Assembly (NCBI RefSeq): GCF_000374485.1
Contig: NZ_KB894508.1
Location: forward strand, 1-64,000
DNA: 64,000 nucleotides
Direction: 5' to 3'
From: Algicola sagamiensis DSM 14643
Lineage (GTDB): Bacteria > Pseudomonadota > Gammaproteobacteria > Enterobacterales > Alteromonadaceae
Below the pieces are notes generated by a model. The model saw only the letters and a program-made list of their open reading frames with translations, was not told the DNA's origin and did not search any database. The position numbers and the translations under genes are program-made. This document shows positions 35,806-44,483 of the stretch, piece after piece (the first letter of the stretch is position 1; each line of letters begins with the position of its first letter).

Positions 35806-36833
35806 TAATTCCTTTTTGTGATCAAGAAATTGAACGGTCGATAGAAGAAAAAAAAGAGCCGATCCTTAATGGATTATATCGTGGTAATGTTGGTTTTCTT
35901 ATCGCTCCGCCTGATCTAGGTAAATCGTTCCTGTGTTTATCCATTGCCTATGAAGTATCTCTTCCATGTCATGGTTTGGTTGGTGTTGGTGTAAGTGGTT
36001 CTGCCCCCCTTAAAACACTCATATGGCCTATAGAAGATACGGTTACTGGAGTTTTATCTAGAGTTCAATCGCATATGAATTCTTTTCCAATAGGCGTAAA
36101 ACAGAAGTTGAAAGAGAATGTTAGCTTTTATAATTCTCATGAGCCTATATGCAGCTCTGATGAAAACCAGTTTTCGAGTGAAGTAGGTCGTGCTGAAACA
36201 TCTTTGAAGAAATTAGTTGAAGCAGGGAAGGGCTATGATTTGATTATTATAGATACTTTGCGCGAAGCAACAGGTTCAGCCGATGAGACCAAACATGATC
36301 ATATAATCAATGTGTCTTTAAATCACCTTGCTCAGGAAGCGAATGCTGCTGTATTAGTAGTCCATCATCCAACAAAAGAAATTAGTCGAGGCAAAGAGGA
36401 ACCATCCAGTGTCTCTGGATCGGGATTATCATCGACATTGTCAAAATCAAAGCTGCACTTATATATGAAAAAAGTAGCTGATAAACAAAAGAAAGACTCT
36501 CTTCAGCTTTTATTTACTAAAGCAAACTACCTTCCACCAAATAAAAAAGCATCGATTGAGTTGAAATGGTCAAATAACTCCATTCTCTTTAGTGATGAAC
36601 ATGCGCTTAGCAGCATACTTGAAGGTGAACTATGTTCTCTTTCAGAAAAAAACGTTATTCAAAAGCCTAGGCAACCAAAAAAGCGAACATTAACAGAAAA
36701 AGCAATGATACCTCGCGATGAATCACTTCTTTCAGAAGAATCGATATCCAAGGCGAATCAATCATTTGGCCCATTTGGTGAAAGTATGTCTGAACAACTT
36801 AAAAGTGAAGTACTTCGAAAAAAGGGAAATTAG
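35802..36833 (+). CDS. repA: RepA-type hexameric replicative helicase
   Basis: 343 residues with a RecA/KaiC-like ATPase core: Walker A APPDLGKS (35-42), Walker B DLIIIDTLREATGSADE (about 146-162) and the VVHHPTKE motif (about 186-193). This matches RSF1010 (IncQ) RepA and related plasmid helicases. The C-terminal 80 residues are charged and extra compared with RSF1010 RepA (279). It is translationally coupled to the initiator. Having its own helicase would lower dependence on host DnaB. Confidence 0.88.
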   Translation: MIIPFCDQEIERSIEEKKEPILNGLYRGNVGFLIAPPDLGKSFLCLSIAYEVSLPCHGLVGVGVSGSAPLKTLIWPIEDTVTGVLSRVQSHMNSFPIGVKQKLKENVSFYNSHEPICSSDENQFSSEVGRAETSLKKLVEAGKGYDLIIIDTLREATGSADETKHDHIINVSLNHLAQEANAAVLVVHHPTKEISRGKEEPSSVSGSGLSSTLSKSKLHLYMKKVADKQKKDSLQLLFTKANYLPPNKKASIELKWSNNSILFSDEHALSSILEGELCSLSEKNVIQKPRQPKKRTLTEKAMIPRDESLLSEESISKANQSFGPFGESMSEQLKSEVLRKKGN

Positions 36834-36843
36834 AGTAAATTTG

Positions 36844-36996
36844 TTTTCCATTATTTAGCTTAATGCTGAGGCTGATTTCTAATTTTTAGCTAATTCAGAT
36901 TTTTATTTTTCTATCTTTTAGCTATTTCTTGATTGTATTTAGCTATCACTCTTCTATTTAAAGCTAAATGATAGAAAATTTACTGTTATTTAGCTT
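36844..36996. repeat. second iteron set downstream of repA (oriV part 2)
   Basis: Further copies of the 18-bp iteron at 36844-36861, 36875-36892, 36907-36924, 36928-36945 (degenerate), 36961-36978 (inverted) and 36979-36996. They lie directly after the helicase gene in AT-rich DNA, so origin repeats bracket the rep genes on both sides. Confidence 0.8.
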
Positions 36997-37202
36997 TAAT
37001 CCCTGTTACATGATCTTATGATCTTATGGATCTATTATGATCAGCTGCTGCGATTGATATCGCCTTGCTCATTTGAATATTACTTCGATAGCTACGGCTA
37101 TCAAATTAATATACAAATCCTTTTCAGAGATATTGAATAAAGAGTGATTATCAACCATTCATAATCTTAGCCAGTTTCTTAACTTAGCTGCTGTATTGGT
37201 TT
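36997..37202. other. AT-rich region with GATC cluster after the iterons
   Basis: No gene seen. Four GATC sites (37012, 37020, 37029, 37039) fall within 31 bp, then AT-rich DNA. Clustered Dam sites next to iterons are common in plasmid origins, where they affect methylation-dependent timing. Confidence 0.45.
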
Positions 37203-37646
37203 TTATTTCAAAGCTATCGCTTTTGTCACATAGATTAATAAAGCTAAAGAAAGATAAAATCCCCACACAGCAAATGACTTTAAAGAATCAACCTGAAAGC
37301 GTGACATATTTCCTTTAGGGACAACACTGTAAAGATCATTGGCAGTTATAGTGTTGTTGTGAAGCTTGGTAATAAAATCTGTATATGAATGCCTAAACGA
37401 TTTTTCTAAAGCTAGATAATATGCATCAAGAGCAGCGAAAACTAATGTTGGTAATAAGGCGATATATGCATATTCAGGTTTACCCTTATCTGCAACGATA
37501 ACGAGAACAGCTGAAACTAATGTTACACACCAAGCCTTACATGATGAGCTATTCGTAGACATTCTCTGGATCACATTCTGCAAAATGCCGAGGTGAGTTT
37601 GGACAGAAAGAGATTCAGGTTCGATATTCAGTATATGATCTTCCAT
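37203..37646 (-). CDS. membrane protein partner of the TIR protein
   Basis: 147 residues: a soluble N-terminus with a conserved-looking helix (about 14-32), two membrane helices (about 40-52 and 58-78), a loop, and a third helix (about 122-142). It starts 3 bases after the TIR gene stop. In many TIR and nucleotide-signalling defence operons a membrane protein is the effector, so a pore-forming effector is plausible. I do not recognise a named family. Confidence 0.7.
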   Translation of the reverse strand: MEDHILNIEPESLSVQTHLGILQNVIQRMSTNSSSCKAWCVTLVSAVLVIVADKGKPEYAYIALLPTLVFAALDAYYLALEKSFRHSYTDFITKLHNNTITANDLYSVVPKGNMSRFQVDSLKSFAVWGFYLSLALLIYVTKAIALK

Positions 37647-37648
37647 CC

Positions 37649-38317
37649 TTAGTTCACTTTGTTTGAGATTGCGCGGCTGATCCAGCTTGAAATATTCTTT
37701 GAGATATCACCGTATGCATCATCAGGGCTTGGATCATAAGTATCAACATATTCTGACAAGCTGGTTCCATCACTCAGTTTTATGTCTTCAAATGGACTTT
37801 TTCCTCTCTTACTCAGACCGTTTCGAGGACATTTTACGTTATGAATGTAAATACCAAGAATAGCTTTTCCATCATTCCAGGCTTTAATGATTTCATGTTG
37901 AACCCATATCCTGTTAGATGTTTCACTTCCGATGAGCACGATAATACATCGCTTATATTTCATATTTTGATCAATCCAGTTTTTCACAGCAACTTCACCT
38001 GTACGCTTTAGTTGCTCCCACTCATTCGGGCTGGTTGGGGAGTTTCCTTCTATTGCTCCAATATTTCTAATTTGTTGGACTCTCATAACATCATTTTCAT
38101 AATGGAAGCTGTAAAACACTGGTATTTTAGACATGGCTTCTTCTTCTAACGTTGATGATTTAATGAGAGCCCCAAGCAAACCACCTAACGCAACACCACC
38201 AATTCCTGGTGTTATCAAGTGACCTATAAAAGAACCAATTGCAACAGGAGTTAAGTAGTCCTCTGTTATTGAATGCTTAATGGGATTTTTTGGGGTAGGG
38301 AGGCTGTGTTTCTTCAC
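37649..38317 (-). CDS. ThsB-like TIR-domain protein
   Basis: 222 residues. An N-terminal extension has a glycine-rich hydrophobic segment (about 25-53), which may insert in the membrane. Residues about 62-185 match the DUF1863/ThsB TIR-like fold: PVFYSFHYENDVMRVQQIRN, then CIIVLIGSETSNRIWVQHEI and KAILGIYIHNV. ThsB proteins of Thoeris sense phage and make an NAD-derived signal. No ThsA gene is adjacent; instead a membrane protein follows. The start is a GTG at 38317 without a good ribosome site; a start at the Met of SKIPVFY is possible but would drop the hydrophobic part. Confidence 0.85.
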   Translation of the reverse strand: MKKHSLPTPKNPIKHSITEDYLTPVAIGSFIGHLITPGIGGVALGGLLGALIKSSTLEEEAMSKIPVFYSFHYENDVMRVQQIRNIGAIEGNSPTSPNEWEQLKRTGEVAVKNWIDQNMKYKRCIIVLIGSETSNRIWVQHEIIKAWNDGKAILGIYIHNVKCPRNGLSKRGKSPFEDIKLSDGTSLSEYVDTYDPSPDDAYGDISKNISSWISRAISNKVN

Positions 38318-38570
38318 TGGTATTGCTCATTCCATGATTTATTACATTCTTTTTGTACCTGTATTGAGTGCTACAATACAGCATTGCTGAGTAAATATCA
38401 CTCACTTTTTATCAACCTTAATGAGCCTCTTAGTTATTTTTCAAGTGAAAGAAGGCATACCCAGAAGTTAATTCAACCAGAAACCAAAGCTACTATGAAA
38501 GCCTGTTTATTATTGATATAGCATCAATACCAAAAGTGCTACCATAAAGGTTTTATAAATGAGAAATTAA

Positions 38571-39137
38571 ATGAGAGTTGGGTATGCGCGTTCTAAATCA
38601 GGCATTTATGGAATGTCTAAAAACGGTCAACTTTGGAAACTTCGAAAGTGTGAAAAAATTTTTTTAGATGAAGATATCCGATTAGAAACACATCGTCCTC
38701 AATTTAAAAAGTGTATCGATTCACTGCGTCCTGGGGATGTACTGGTTGTGTGTAGCCTTCAGTCTCTTGCGACATCACTTATCGCCCTTATGAAAATCAT
38801 TCGTCATTGTCGGCAGCTTGATATTCAAATACGAGTGCTTGATCAGGATATAAATAGAGATACTTTAGAGGCGCTTGAACTAGCTGGAGAATATCAAGAG
38901 GCCATCAATCAGGAGAAACGAGGAGAGGGTATTGAGCGAGCCAAACGAAATAATGTTGCATTTGGTCGACCAGTTCGCATATCTGATGATATAAAGCAGA
39001 AGGTGATAAAGATGAAAAACACTGGCTTCACAGTAAAGCAAATAATCGAGCAAATGAATATTAGCAAAACATCTTATTATCGGATCGTTAAGGAAATTGG
39101 AAATAGTAACGTATCAATGATCGTACCTCATAAATAG
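38571..39137 (+). CDS. degenerate serine resolvase-like protein
   Basis: 188 residues aligned over their whole length with resolvase/invertase proteins, including the C-terminal Hin-like helix-turn-helix (about 138-175). The catalytic domain is altered: the usual YARVST start is YARSKSG, and the DRLGR arginine segment is SLQSLATS, so key active-site arginines are missing. It probably no longer recombines DNA and may act as a DNA-binding regulator, or be a decaying gene. Divergent from the TIR operon. Confidence 0.75.
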   Translation: MRVGYARSKSGIYGMSKNGQLWKLRKCEKIFLDEDIRLETHRPQFKKCIDSLRPGDVLVVCSLQSLATSLIALMKIIRHCRQLDIQIRVLDQDINRDTLEALELAGEYQEAINQEKRGEGIERAKRNNVAFGRPVRISDDIKQKVIKMKNTGFTVKQIIEQMNISKTSYYRIVKEIGNSNVSMIVPHK

Positions 39138-39331
39138 ATTTGATTATCACAAGAATAGTACTTTTAGTTTATTTTTGGGGCTATGTTGGGTTCTTTATTC
39201 GTATTTATAACTTATTGAATAGCTCCATCGGATTATGACATCATAGATTTCTAATCTTAAAAAAACTAAATAATTCAGGGAAATCCCTTCTTCTTTTATC
39301 ATGGGTTAATTCTAGGTAAGGATGATGCTCT

Positions 39332-39979
39332 ATGTCTGAAATTAAGCGTATCTCAAAAGATGATTTTGTAGTTGATGGCCAATGCATTTTTTCCGAAAGC
39401 AGGGGTACATTATTTGTTCAGGATGATAACAAGGAATATATAATCACAAATGGTAAAAGTAGCTTATTTGTTGGCTTGGATAAATATATTGCGGCTTTGA
39501 TGTTGAAGCAAAATATTAAAGAAATAGAGCTAACAATAGAGGAATTAGAAGAAGTAGAAACACTCATGATCAACTGGGAAAGCGATCACAGTGTGAAGCT
39601 AATGGCAAACCGCCTGCCATTAATCCCCCAATCAAAGACTGTATTGGTTGAAAAGTACCAATGGTCTAAAAATTACTACTGGTGTTTTTACAAGAACAAC
39701 GAAGGCGAGTATCGTAATGTTAGGATGGTGGTTGTTCCGCAAAGATTAAATGGAGATGAAGAAATTGAATATATTACAGCCAATTTGAATAAAAGTGATA
39801 ATGAGTATGGCGAGATTATATATCGCGAAAAGCGTGATGATACTGAAGCAATTGAGCTTCTTACTCCCAAAGAAAATACAAATTCATGGTCACTTTTTGT
39901 GACTGGGGTGCTGATATTATCGGTTATTATCTTTATGGCCACTCTATTTTTGGGGCCAATAAGTTTGATTCCAAAATAA
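39332..39979 (+). CDS. tail-anchored protein, unknown
   Basis: 215 residues: a long soluble acidic part and a single C-terminal membrane helix (about 188-208). AAGGA lies 10 bases before the ATG. Followed 19 bp later by a membrane zinc-ribbon protein; the two may be one unit. No family recognised. Confidence 0.6.
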   Translation: MSEIKRISKDDFVVDGQCIFSESRGTLFVQDDNKEYIITNGKSSLFVGLDKYIAALMLKQNIKEIELTIEELEEVETLMINWESDHSVKLMANRLPLIPQSKTVLVEKYQWSKNYYWCFYKNNEGEYRNVRMVVVPQRLNGDEEIEYITANLNKSDNEYGEIIYREKRDDTEAIELLTPKENTNSWSLFVTGVLILSVIIFMATLFLGPISLIPK

Positions 39980-39998
39980 ACCTTGATTAAGTTGCATT

Positions 39999-40367
39999 AT
40001 GACCAAAAAAGCACAAAAAAAGATTCTTATTCACCACATCACTCTATTCTTAGCATTTCTGATGTTACCCCTAATTGTGAGCGTTATTTTCATTGCTGCA
40101 CTATTTATTTTGCCGATACTTTTATGCTTTCCTGGTAAAGCATCAACATGGTTACTACTGATGAGGTACATTATCTTGTACTGTTTGTTTGCTCCATTAC
40201 AGTCTATTTTTGGAGCAAAACAACACTTGTGTCGTGCTTGTCATCAACTAAGTGAATATAACTCGGATTGCAAAGAGTTTGATTTTTCAAAAAGAGAGAT
40301 GATCTGCTCTGATTGTGTCTACAATGCGGAAGAAAATTATAGTGATGGAATAATAGAGAAATTCTGA
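39999..40367 (+). CDS. membrane protein with zinc-ribbon-like tail, unknown
   Basis: 122 residues: two membrane segments (about 12-45 and 50-68) and a cytoplasmic tail with CRAC (about 78-81) and CSDC (about 106-109) pairs spaced like a zinc ribbon. Probably co-transcribed with the preceding gene. Function unknown. Confidence 0.6.
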   Translation: MTKKAQKKILIHHITLFLAFLMLPLIVSVIFIAALFILPILLCFPGKASTWLLLMRYIILYCLFAPLQSIFGAKQHLCRACHQLSEYNSDCKEFDFSKREMICSDCVYNAEENYSDGIIEKF

Positions 40368-40389
40368 CCGGCCTAAGATTCACAAGAAT

Positions 40390-40510
40390 CGTTCAAGAAT
40401 GTGAATATGCTACGCACCAAACCTAGTATGTTTATAAAATATGGACAGTAAACTGACCGACAATTTATAAACATACTAGGCCTTTATTCACATTCTCACT
40501 CTCCAAACAA
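40390..40510. repeat. two-stem hairpin element, copy A
   Basis: Outer arms GAATGTGAATA (40397-40407) and TATTCACATTC (40485-40495) and a perfect inner 17-bp stem (40422-40438 with 40464-40480) flank a loop containing TATGGACAG and AAACTGACC. The same loop and flanks recur at 49.2 kb with a different inner stem. It lies between convergent genes. Confidence 0.7.
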
Positions 40511-40552
40511 AAAGAGTTCTTTTTTGAAAGAAAAGCACTAGGAAAATCTGTA

Positions 40553-42169
40553 CTAGGCGGCGCTTTGTTCTAATTTATTGAGCGCAGGAAAGTTTGCTTC
40601 TACCAGCGCCTGTGCTACGGGAGGGCAAACAGCGTTACCACACCTAGCAACCTGCTTTGCTTTAGATATTCTTTTACCACTATTGTCATGGGTGAACTTG
40701 TAGTCTCCCGGAAAGCCTTGTGCTGCAAATAGCTCGTGAGGTTCAAGCATTCGCATGCCTATGTCAACAATCTGATAGTCCTCTCCTTCAACTGTCACTA
40801 GGCCAAATCTATGTTTTGATGTTATCGTTTGAAGCGGTTGATCGCATGAGTGACCGTAATTCGTTCCATAATATTTGATCATAAATGCTCGGACCTCTCC
40901 TATGTGTAGCCCTCCAGCAGAAATGGTATGCACAGGTTCGTCAGTACCGTGGCCGAGATTAGTACCTCTCAGCTTTACCATATGGCTTGTAACCAATGCG
41001 TTATGATCATTCTGAGTTACAGTATGATGAGGCTTACAGATATCAGCACCAGAAACTCCAGTGTAATGCTTCGTAATATGGTTAGATACTATATCTGAAT
41101 TATCTTGGTCACCCACCGTTATCGAGCCTAAACCCTCCGTCACAGGATTACTTTCTGATTGCCCAAATTGACGATTAATAATTGGTGTGACAAGCGCAAA
41201 ATGTCCTCCTTTAACTTGAGCGCAGATAGTCCTGAGAGGTTCGTCAATTGGCATATTTCTTTGGCTGGAAGCGTTTGCATGTTCAGTGAGAAATGGCGTA
41301 GAACACTCTTTTGGAACAATAAAAGGTTTCCCATTAAAAACAAATTTTTCAAGTCCTTTTGCTATCCTTTTCAATGTGTTTTCAGCCAAAGGTCTCTTAC
41401 GATTGAAAATGGATTTCACCGGGATCGACCAATCAATAATATCCGCCGCTGTCTTGTATGGAAGTTTGCCATTGTCACCATGAGTGGCTTCTGGCCAGAT
41501 TATCTCTTGGCCATCATTACGCCCAATCAAAAAAAGCCTTTTTCTTATTGTTGGAGCGCCAAAGTCACATGCCGAAATAATTTTCCAATCTACATCATAA
41601 TTGAGCCCATGTTTGATCGACTTGTAAATTCTCAATTTTCTTTTGATATTATAACAACAGCGAAAAAGCGCATTATAGATATCTTTATATGCAGGATGCT
41701 CGACCGGAAGACCAGTTGTAAGTGCTTTTATAAATCCATCGAAAGTTTCACCCTGTCTTTTTTTACATGGTACACCATCTATTATTGGCCCCCAGGTTGT
41801 GAACTCAATCACGTTCTCAAGCATTAAGATTCTAACTGGCACTTGAGATGCCCAGTTTATGACACACCAAGCTAATCCTCGTATATTTTTATCCACGGGG
41901 ACAGCTCCTTTCGCACGTGAAAAATGACGGCAATCTGGAGAGTTCCAAAGCAAACCAACTGGTCTTCCAGAACATGCTTCAACGGGATCTACATCCCAAA
42001 TTGACTCACAATAATGCCTTGTCTCGGGGTGATTCAGTTTATGCATTTCAATTGCATCAGGATCATGATTGATAGCAATGTCAACATATCGATTTAACCC
42101 TAACTCGATCCCGGTAGATGCCCCCCCACCGCCAGCAAAATTATCAACAACCAATTCATTATCAAACAT
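40553..42169 (-). CDS. DNA (cytosine-5) methyltransferase
   Basis: 538 residues from the ATG at 42169 (AGGGG 5 bases upstream). Motif I is VVDNFAGGGGASTGIELG. The catalytic-loop region reads NSPDCRHFSRAKG, with DC in place of the usual PC, followed by the ENV motif MLENVIEF. Several target-recognition-type repeats rich in H and T lie at about 290-450, and the C-terminal AQGFPGDY and RCGNAVCPPVA blocks close the fold. No restriction endonuclease gene is next to it, so it is likely an orphan methylase that masks plasmid DNA from host restriction. Confidence 0.9.
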   Translation of the reverse strand: MFDNELVVDNFAGGGGASTGIELGLNRYVDIAINHDPDAIEMHKLNHPETRHYCESIWDVDPVEACSGRPVGLLWNSPDCRHFSRAKGAVPVDKNIRGLAWCVINWASQVPVRILMLENVIEFTTWGPIIDGVPCKKRQGETFDGFIKALTTGLPVEHPAYKDIYNALFRCCYNIKRKLRIYKSIKHGLNYDVDWKIISACDFGAPTIRKRLFLIGRNDGQEIIWPEATHGDNGKLPYKTAADIIDWSIPVKSIFNRKRPLAENTLKRIAKGLEKFVFNGKPFIVPKECSTPFLTEHANASSQRNMPIDEPLRTICAQVKGGHFALVTPIINRQFGQSESNPVTEGLGSITVGDQDNSDIVSNHITKHYTGVSGADICKPHHTVTQNDHNALVTSHMVKLRGTNLGHGTDEPVHTISAGGLHIGEVRAFMIKYYGTNYGHSCDQPLQTITSKHRFGLVTVEGEDYQIVDIGMRMLEPHELFAAQGFPGDYKFTHDNSGKRISKAKQVARCGNAVCPPVAQALVEANFPALNKLEQSAA

Positions 42170-42458
42170 AAAAACCCCTAGAATAACCATAAATACAATA
42201 TCAATATATCATATTTTGATTATCATTTAATATTATTTTGACGTTTGTTTTATTGTTTTTTTAGATGTGGTAATTTACTTAAATAAGAAATTCAAAATTT
42301 GCTTATGGCTACTACCAGTTTGTCTACTAGACTTGGGGACCTTTAATAAGGCAGGAACAAGAGTGTATAAACAAAGATTAATAACTCTAATAGGATCGAA
42401 TAGCGATACTGATCGAACACCAATCACTATTCATGTGACACATGAATAAGGGTTTAAA

Positions 42459-42752
42459 TTGAGAATATCTTCTACACAGAAAGAGGTTCTTCTAGCCCTC
42501 TATGCATTGGAGAAAAAAGGTCACACCGAACCAGTGCCAAGTATGACCCTTTTCAAAATAATAAACAAGGTCAAAGAACTACCTGTACAAGATACAAATT
42601 TTCGTACTTCTTGTCATACACTTGAAAGGAACCAATTGGTCAATAAATACCGATGCGCTAAATCGCTCAAACTAGCGTGGACTCTTACTGCTCAAGGCAG
42701 AGAAAAAGCGGAACCATACTATAAATCACTACTAAAAGACTTCAAAAGGTAA
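42459..42752 (+). CDS. winged-helix DNA-binding protein, unknown
   Basis: 97 residues, wholly a winged-helix-like domain (STQKEVLLALYALEKKGH, then FRTSCHTLERNQLVNKYR and a beta hairpin LAWTLTAQGREKA). The start is a TTG at 42459 with AAGGG 8 bases upstream; a nearby ATG (42440) gives only a 6-codon peptide. A plasmid regulator is the simplest reading. Confidence 0.65.
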   Translation: MRISSTQKEVLLALYALEKKGHTEPVPSMTLFKIINKVKELPVQDTNFRTSCHTLERNQLVNKYRCAKSLKLAWTLTAQGREKAEPYYKSLLKDFKR

Positions 42753-43020
42753 ACTAACCCTCATAATCAATTGGGTGGAATTGTAATAAAACAGAGTGAA
42801 AATTGGGCGAGTGATTTTAATCTATGAACAAAATAAACCACCAAGATTCAAAGAGTGGCAAAACTAATAACAAAAGATTAATTAATTTATAAATTAGGTA
42901 CTTGGATATATATTACTGAGTGAATATTTTTGTTAAAATTACGTTCCTATATTTAGGAAATTTCCCACCCCTGTTTATCTGGATTGTTTGAAGTATAGGA
43001 ATTAATAAAGGAATAATCGT

Positions 43021-43557
43021 ATGAACAAAATCAGTGTATCAGTTCGCTATTCACTACCCAAGAATAAAAAAGAAGCAATGAATCAACTTGCGAAGATACT
43101 CAAAGTTCCTACACATAAGTTAAATGGTGATGAAGAGAAAATTGTCATTGCTATGTCGGGAACAATTCTTTATCGGCACTTAGATCGACTCAATAAAATG
43201 TCAGTAATACAAAAGATACAAGATCTATCAGATTTAGATCTTGCTGTTGATTTACGTATAAAGTGTCTTGACTCGCTTGTGAAGCCTCAGTGGGCAGAGT
43301 GGTCGCTAACTAATGATGAGCTAAAAGAAGTGCTCGACTTCCACAATCAACTAAATCGTTGGTCTAGTATCCTCGGAGCCAACCCTGGTGCATATGGTGT
43401 TGGTGGTGCGGCTTGGGATATAGTAAAAAATGGAGCTTCTACAGGCAATATTGGTGTTTTAATTGCTTCTATCGTCATTATTGGAGTACATGAGTTCTCA
43501 TATAATGAAACACAGAAGTATTCTAATGAACTAGAACGTAGAAAGGTTCTCAATTAG
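43021..43557 (+). CDS. protein with C-terminal membrane segment, unknown
   Basis: 178 residues: soluble helical N-terminus, a glycine-rich segment (about 118-135) and one membrane helix (about 142-158). AAGGAA precedes the ATG. It forms a two-gene unit with the next membrane protein (10-bp gap). Two-gene sets with small membrane proteins on plasmids can be toxin-immunity or defence systems, but nothing specific supports that here. Confidence 0.6.
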   Translation: MNKISVSVRYSLPKNKKEAMNQLAKILKVPTHKLNGDEEKIVIAMSGTILYRHLDRLNKMSVIQKIQDLSDLDLAVDLRIKCLDSLVKPQWAEWSLTNDELKEVLDFHNQLNRWSSILGANPGAYGVGGAAWDIVKNGASTGNIGVLIASIVIIGVHEFSYNETQKYSNELERRKVLN

Positions 43558-43567
43558 GAGTTTTAGC

Positions 43568-43930
43568 ATGGAATTAAAACCATATGCTACTTTTTTCGTC
43601 GCATACTTTGTTCTGACGATGCTCTCTGTTGTGATAAACCAAACATTCAATATACACCCAGAAATCGGGCTAAATATTGCGGCAATTATCATAGCAGTGT
43701 ACTTCGTTTTTAAGTTTTGCAAGCTTCAGCTTTCTTCACGTAAGAAAATGTTTCAGTTTTCTGCTATAGGGGGAAGCTTTGCAGTGATCATGTTACTACT
43801 GCTAGGAGCTGTTTTTGATGGGTATGCTTACCCATCTCCAATTGAGTCCACTGTTTCATTTATATTCAATTCAATAGTTGTTTATATCATTTCAAAGCTT
43901 ATCAAAGAGCAGCCGATTCAAAAAACCTAA
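43568..43930 (+). CDS. small membrane protein, unknown
   Basis: 120 residues with about four membrane segments (about 5-22, 30-48, 60-82 and 92-112). AGGAG lies 6 bases before the ATG. Second gene of a two-gene unit. No family recognised. Confidence 0.6.
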   Translation: MELKPYATFFVAYFVLTMLSVVINQTFNIHPEIGLNIAAIIIAVYFVFKFCKLQLSSRKKMFQFSAIGGSFAVIMLLLLGAVFDGYAYPSPIESTVSFIFNSIVVYIISKLIKEQPIQKT

Positions 43931-44001
43931 CCTCATGAGCCTTTTAATAAGGCTCAATTCTTAATTTATGTTGGTTCAAGTAAACCATGCTTATAGGAAA
44001 C

Positions 44002-44085
44002 TGTTGAATGACTGGTTTATTAAGTATGGATTTTGACTTGTAGGAAACCTAGCATAATAAACCAGTTATAATGAACCACTCAACA
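44002..44085. repeat. two-stem hairpin element, copy C (structural relative)
   Basis: Outer arms TGTTGA and TCAACA and a perfect inner stem ACTGGTTTATTA (44011-44022) / TAATAAACCAGT (44055-44066). The loop begins with GTATGGA, similar to copies A and B. It lies between convergent genes, as copy A does. Similarity to A and B is in layout and a few bases only. Confidence 0.45.
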
Positions 44086-44099
44086 AATTGAGGAAAATA

Positions 44100-44288
44100 T
44101 CAAAACCCTAGCTTATGCTTCATCTCTTTGCGGGTCTTGAATCGGCTTAGTTCGTGATCAGGCAGTAAAGGAGCGTTCCGGTCAGAAATTGCGGCTTGTT
44201 TGATTTCGTCATCAGTTTGCTTTTCTACTCTTTCCCAGTCAGTGTGATCTTTTAAGGAATTGAGTCCATTCAAGTTAATCTTTGTCAT
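44100..44288 (-). CDS. second BrnA-like antitoxin
   Basis: 62 residues from the ATG at 44288 (AAGG 7 bases upstream). It shares the BrnA-type core DWERVEKQTDDEIKQAA..D with the neighbouring BrnA-like protein. It overlaps that gene by 14 bases. BrnA neutralises BrnT and represses the operon; two tandem antitoxin-like genes behind one toxin is unusual. Confidence 0.65.
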   Translation of the reverse strand: MTKINLNGLNSLKDHTDWERVEKQTDDEIKQAAISDRNAPLLPDHELSRFKTRKEMKHKLGF

Positions 44289-44481
44289 TCTGAAACCTTT
44301 TTCGATATTCATCACTTGGGCGCTTAAACTGCTTCAACTCTTCATCCGTTGGTAATGCACTGTCAGGATCTGACTTTGCAGCCTCTTCGATTTCTTCATC
44401 GGTCATGTTTTTTACGCGTTCTGCGTCTGACCTGTCTTCCTGCTTTTCGAGTTCTTCCATTGTATAAGTTTCTGTAGCCAT
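44275..44481 (-). CDS. brnA: BrnA-like antitoxin
   Basis: 68 residues from the ATG at 44481 (GGTGG upstream). The core SDAERVKNMTDEEIEEAAKSD is typical of BrnA antitoxins; a C-terminal DNA-binding tail is short. It follows brnT by 2 bases, the normal toxin-first order of this system. Confidence 0.75.
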   Translation of the reverse strand: MATETYTMEELEKQEDRSDAERVKNMTDEEIEEAAKSDPDSALPTDEELKQFKRPSDEYRKRFQNDKD

Positions 44482-44483
44482 AG

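Noticed and set aside
34473-36996. Repeats at 34.5-37.0 kb as a CRISPR array
   Set aside because: 18-bp AT-rich repeats with short variable gaps around rep genes are iterons; no cas genes are present.
38273-38521. 82-codon plus-strand frame before the degenerate resolvase
   Set aside because: Partly antisense to the TIR gene, no ribosome site and low-quality composition.
41159-41827. 222-codon plus-strand frame
   Set aside because: Antisense shadow of the cytosine methyltransferase gene, whose motifs are clear.
42267-42449. 60-codon plus-strand frame with a hydrophobic start
   Set aside because: GTG start, no ribosome site, AT-rich upstream region; not convincing.
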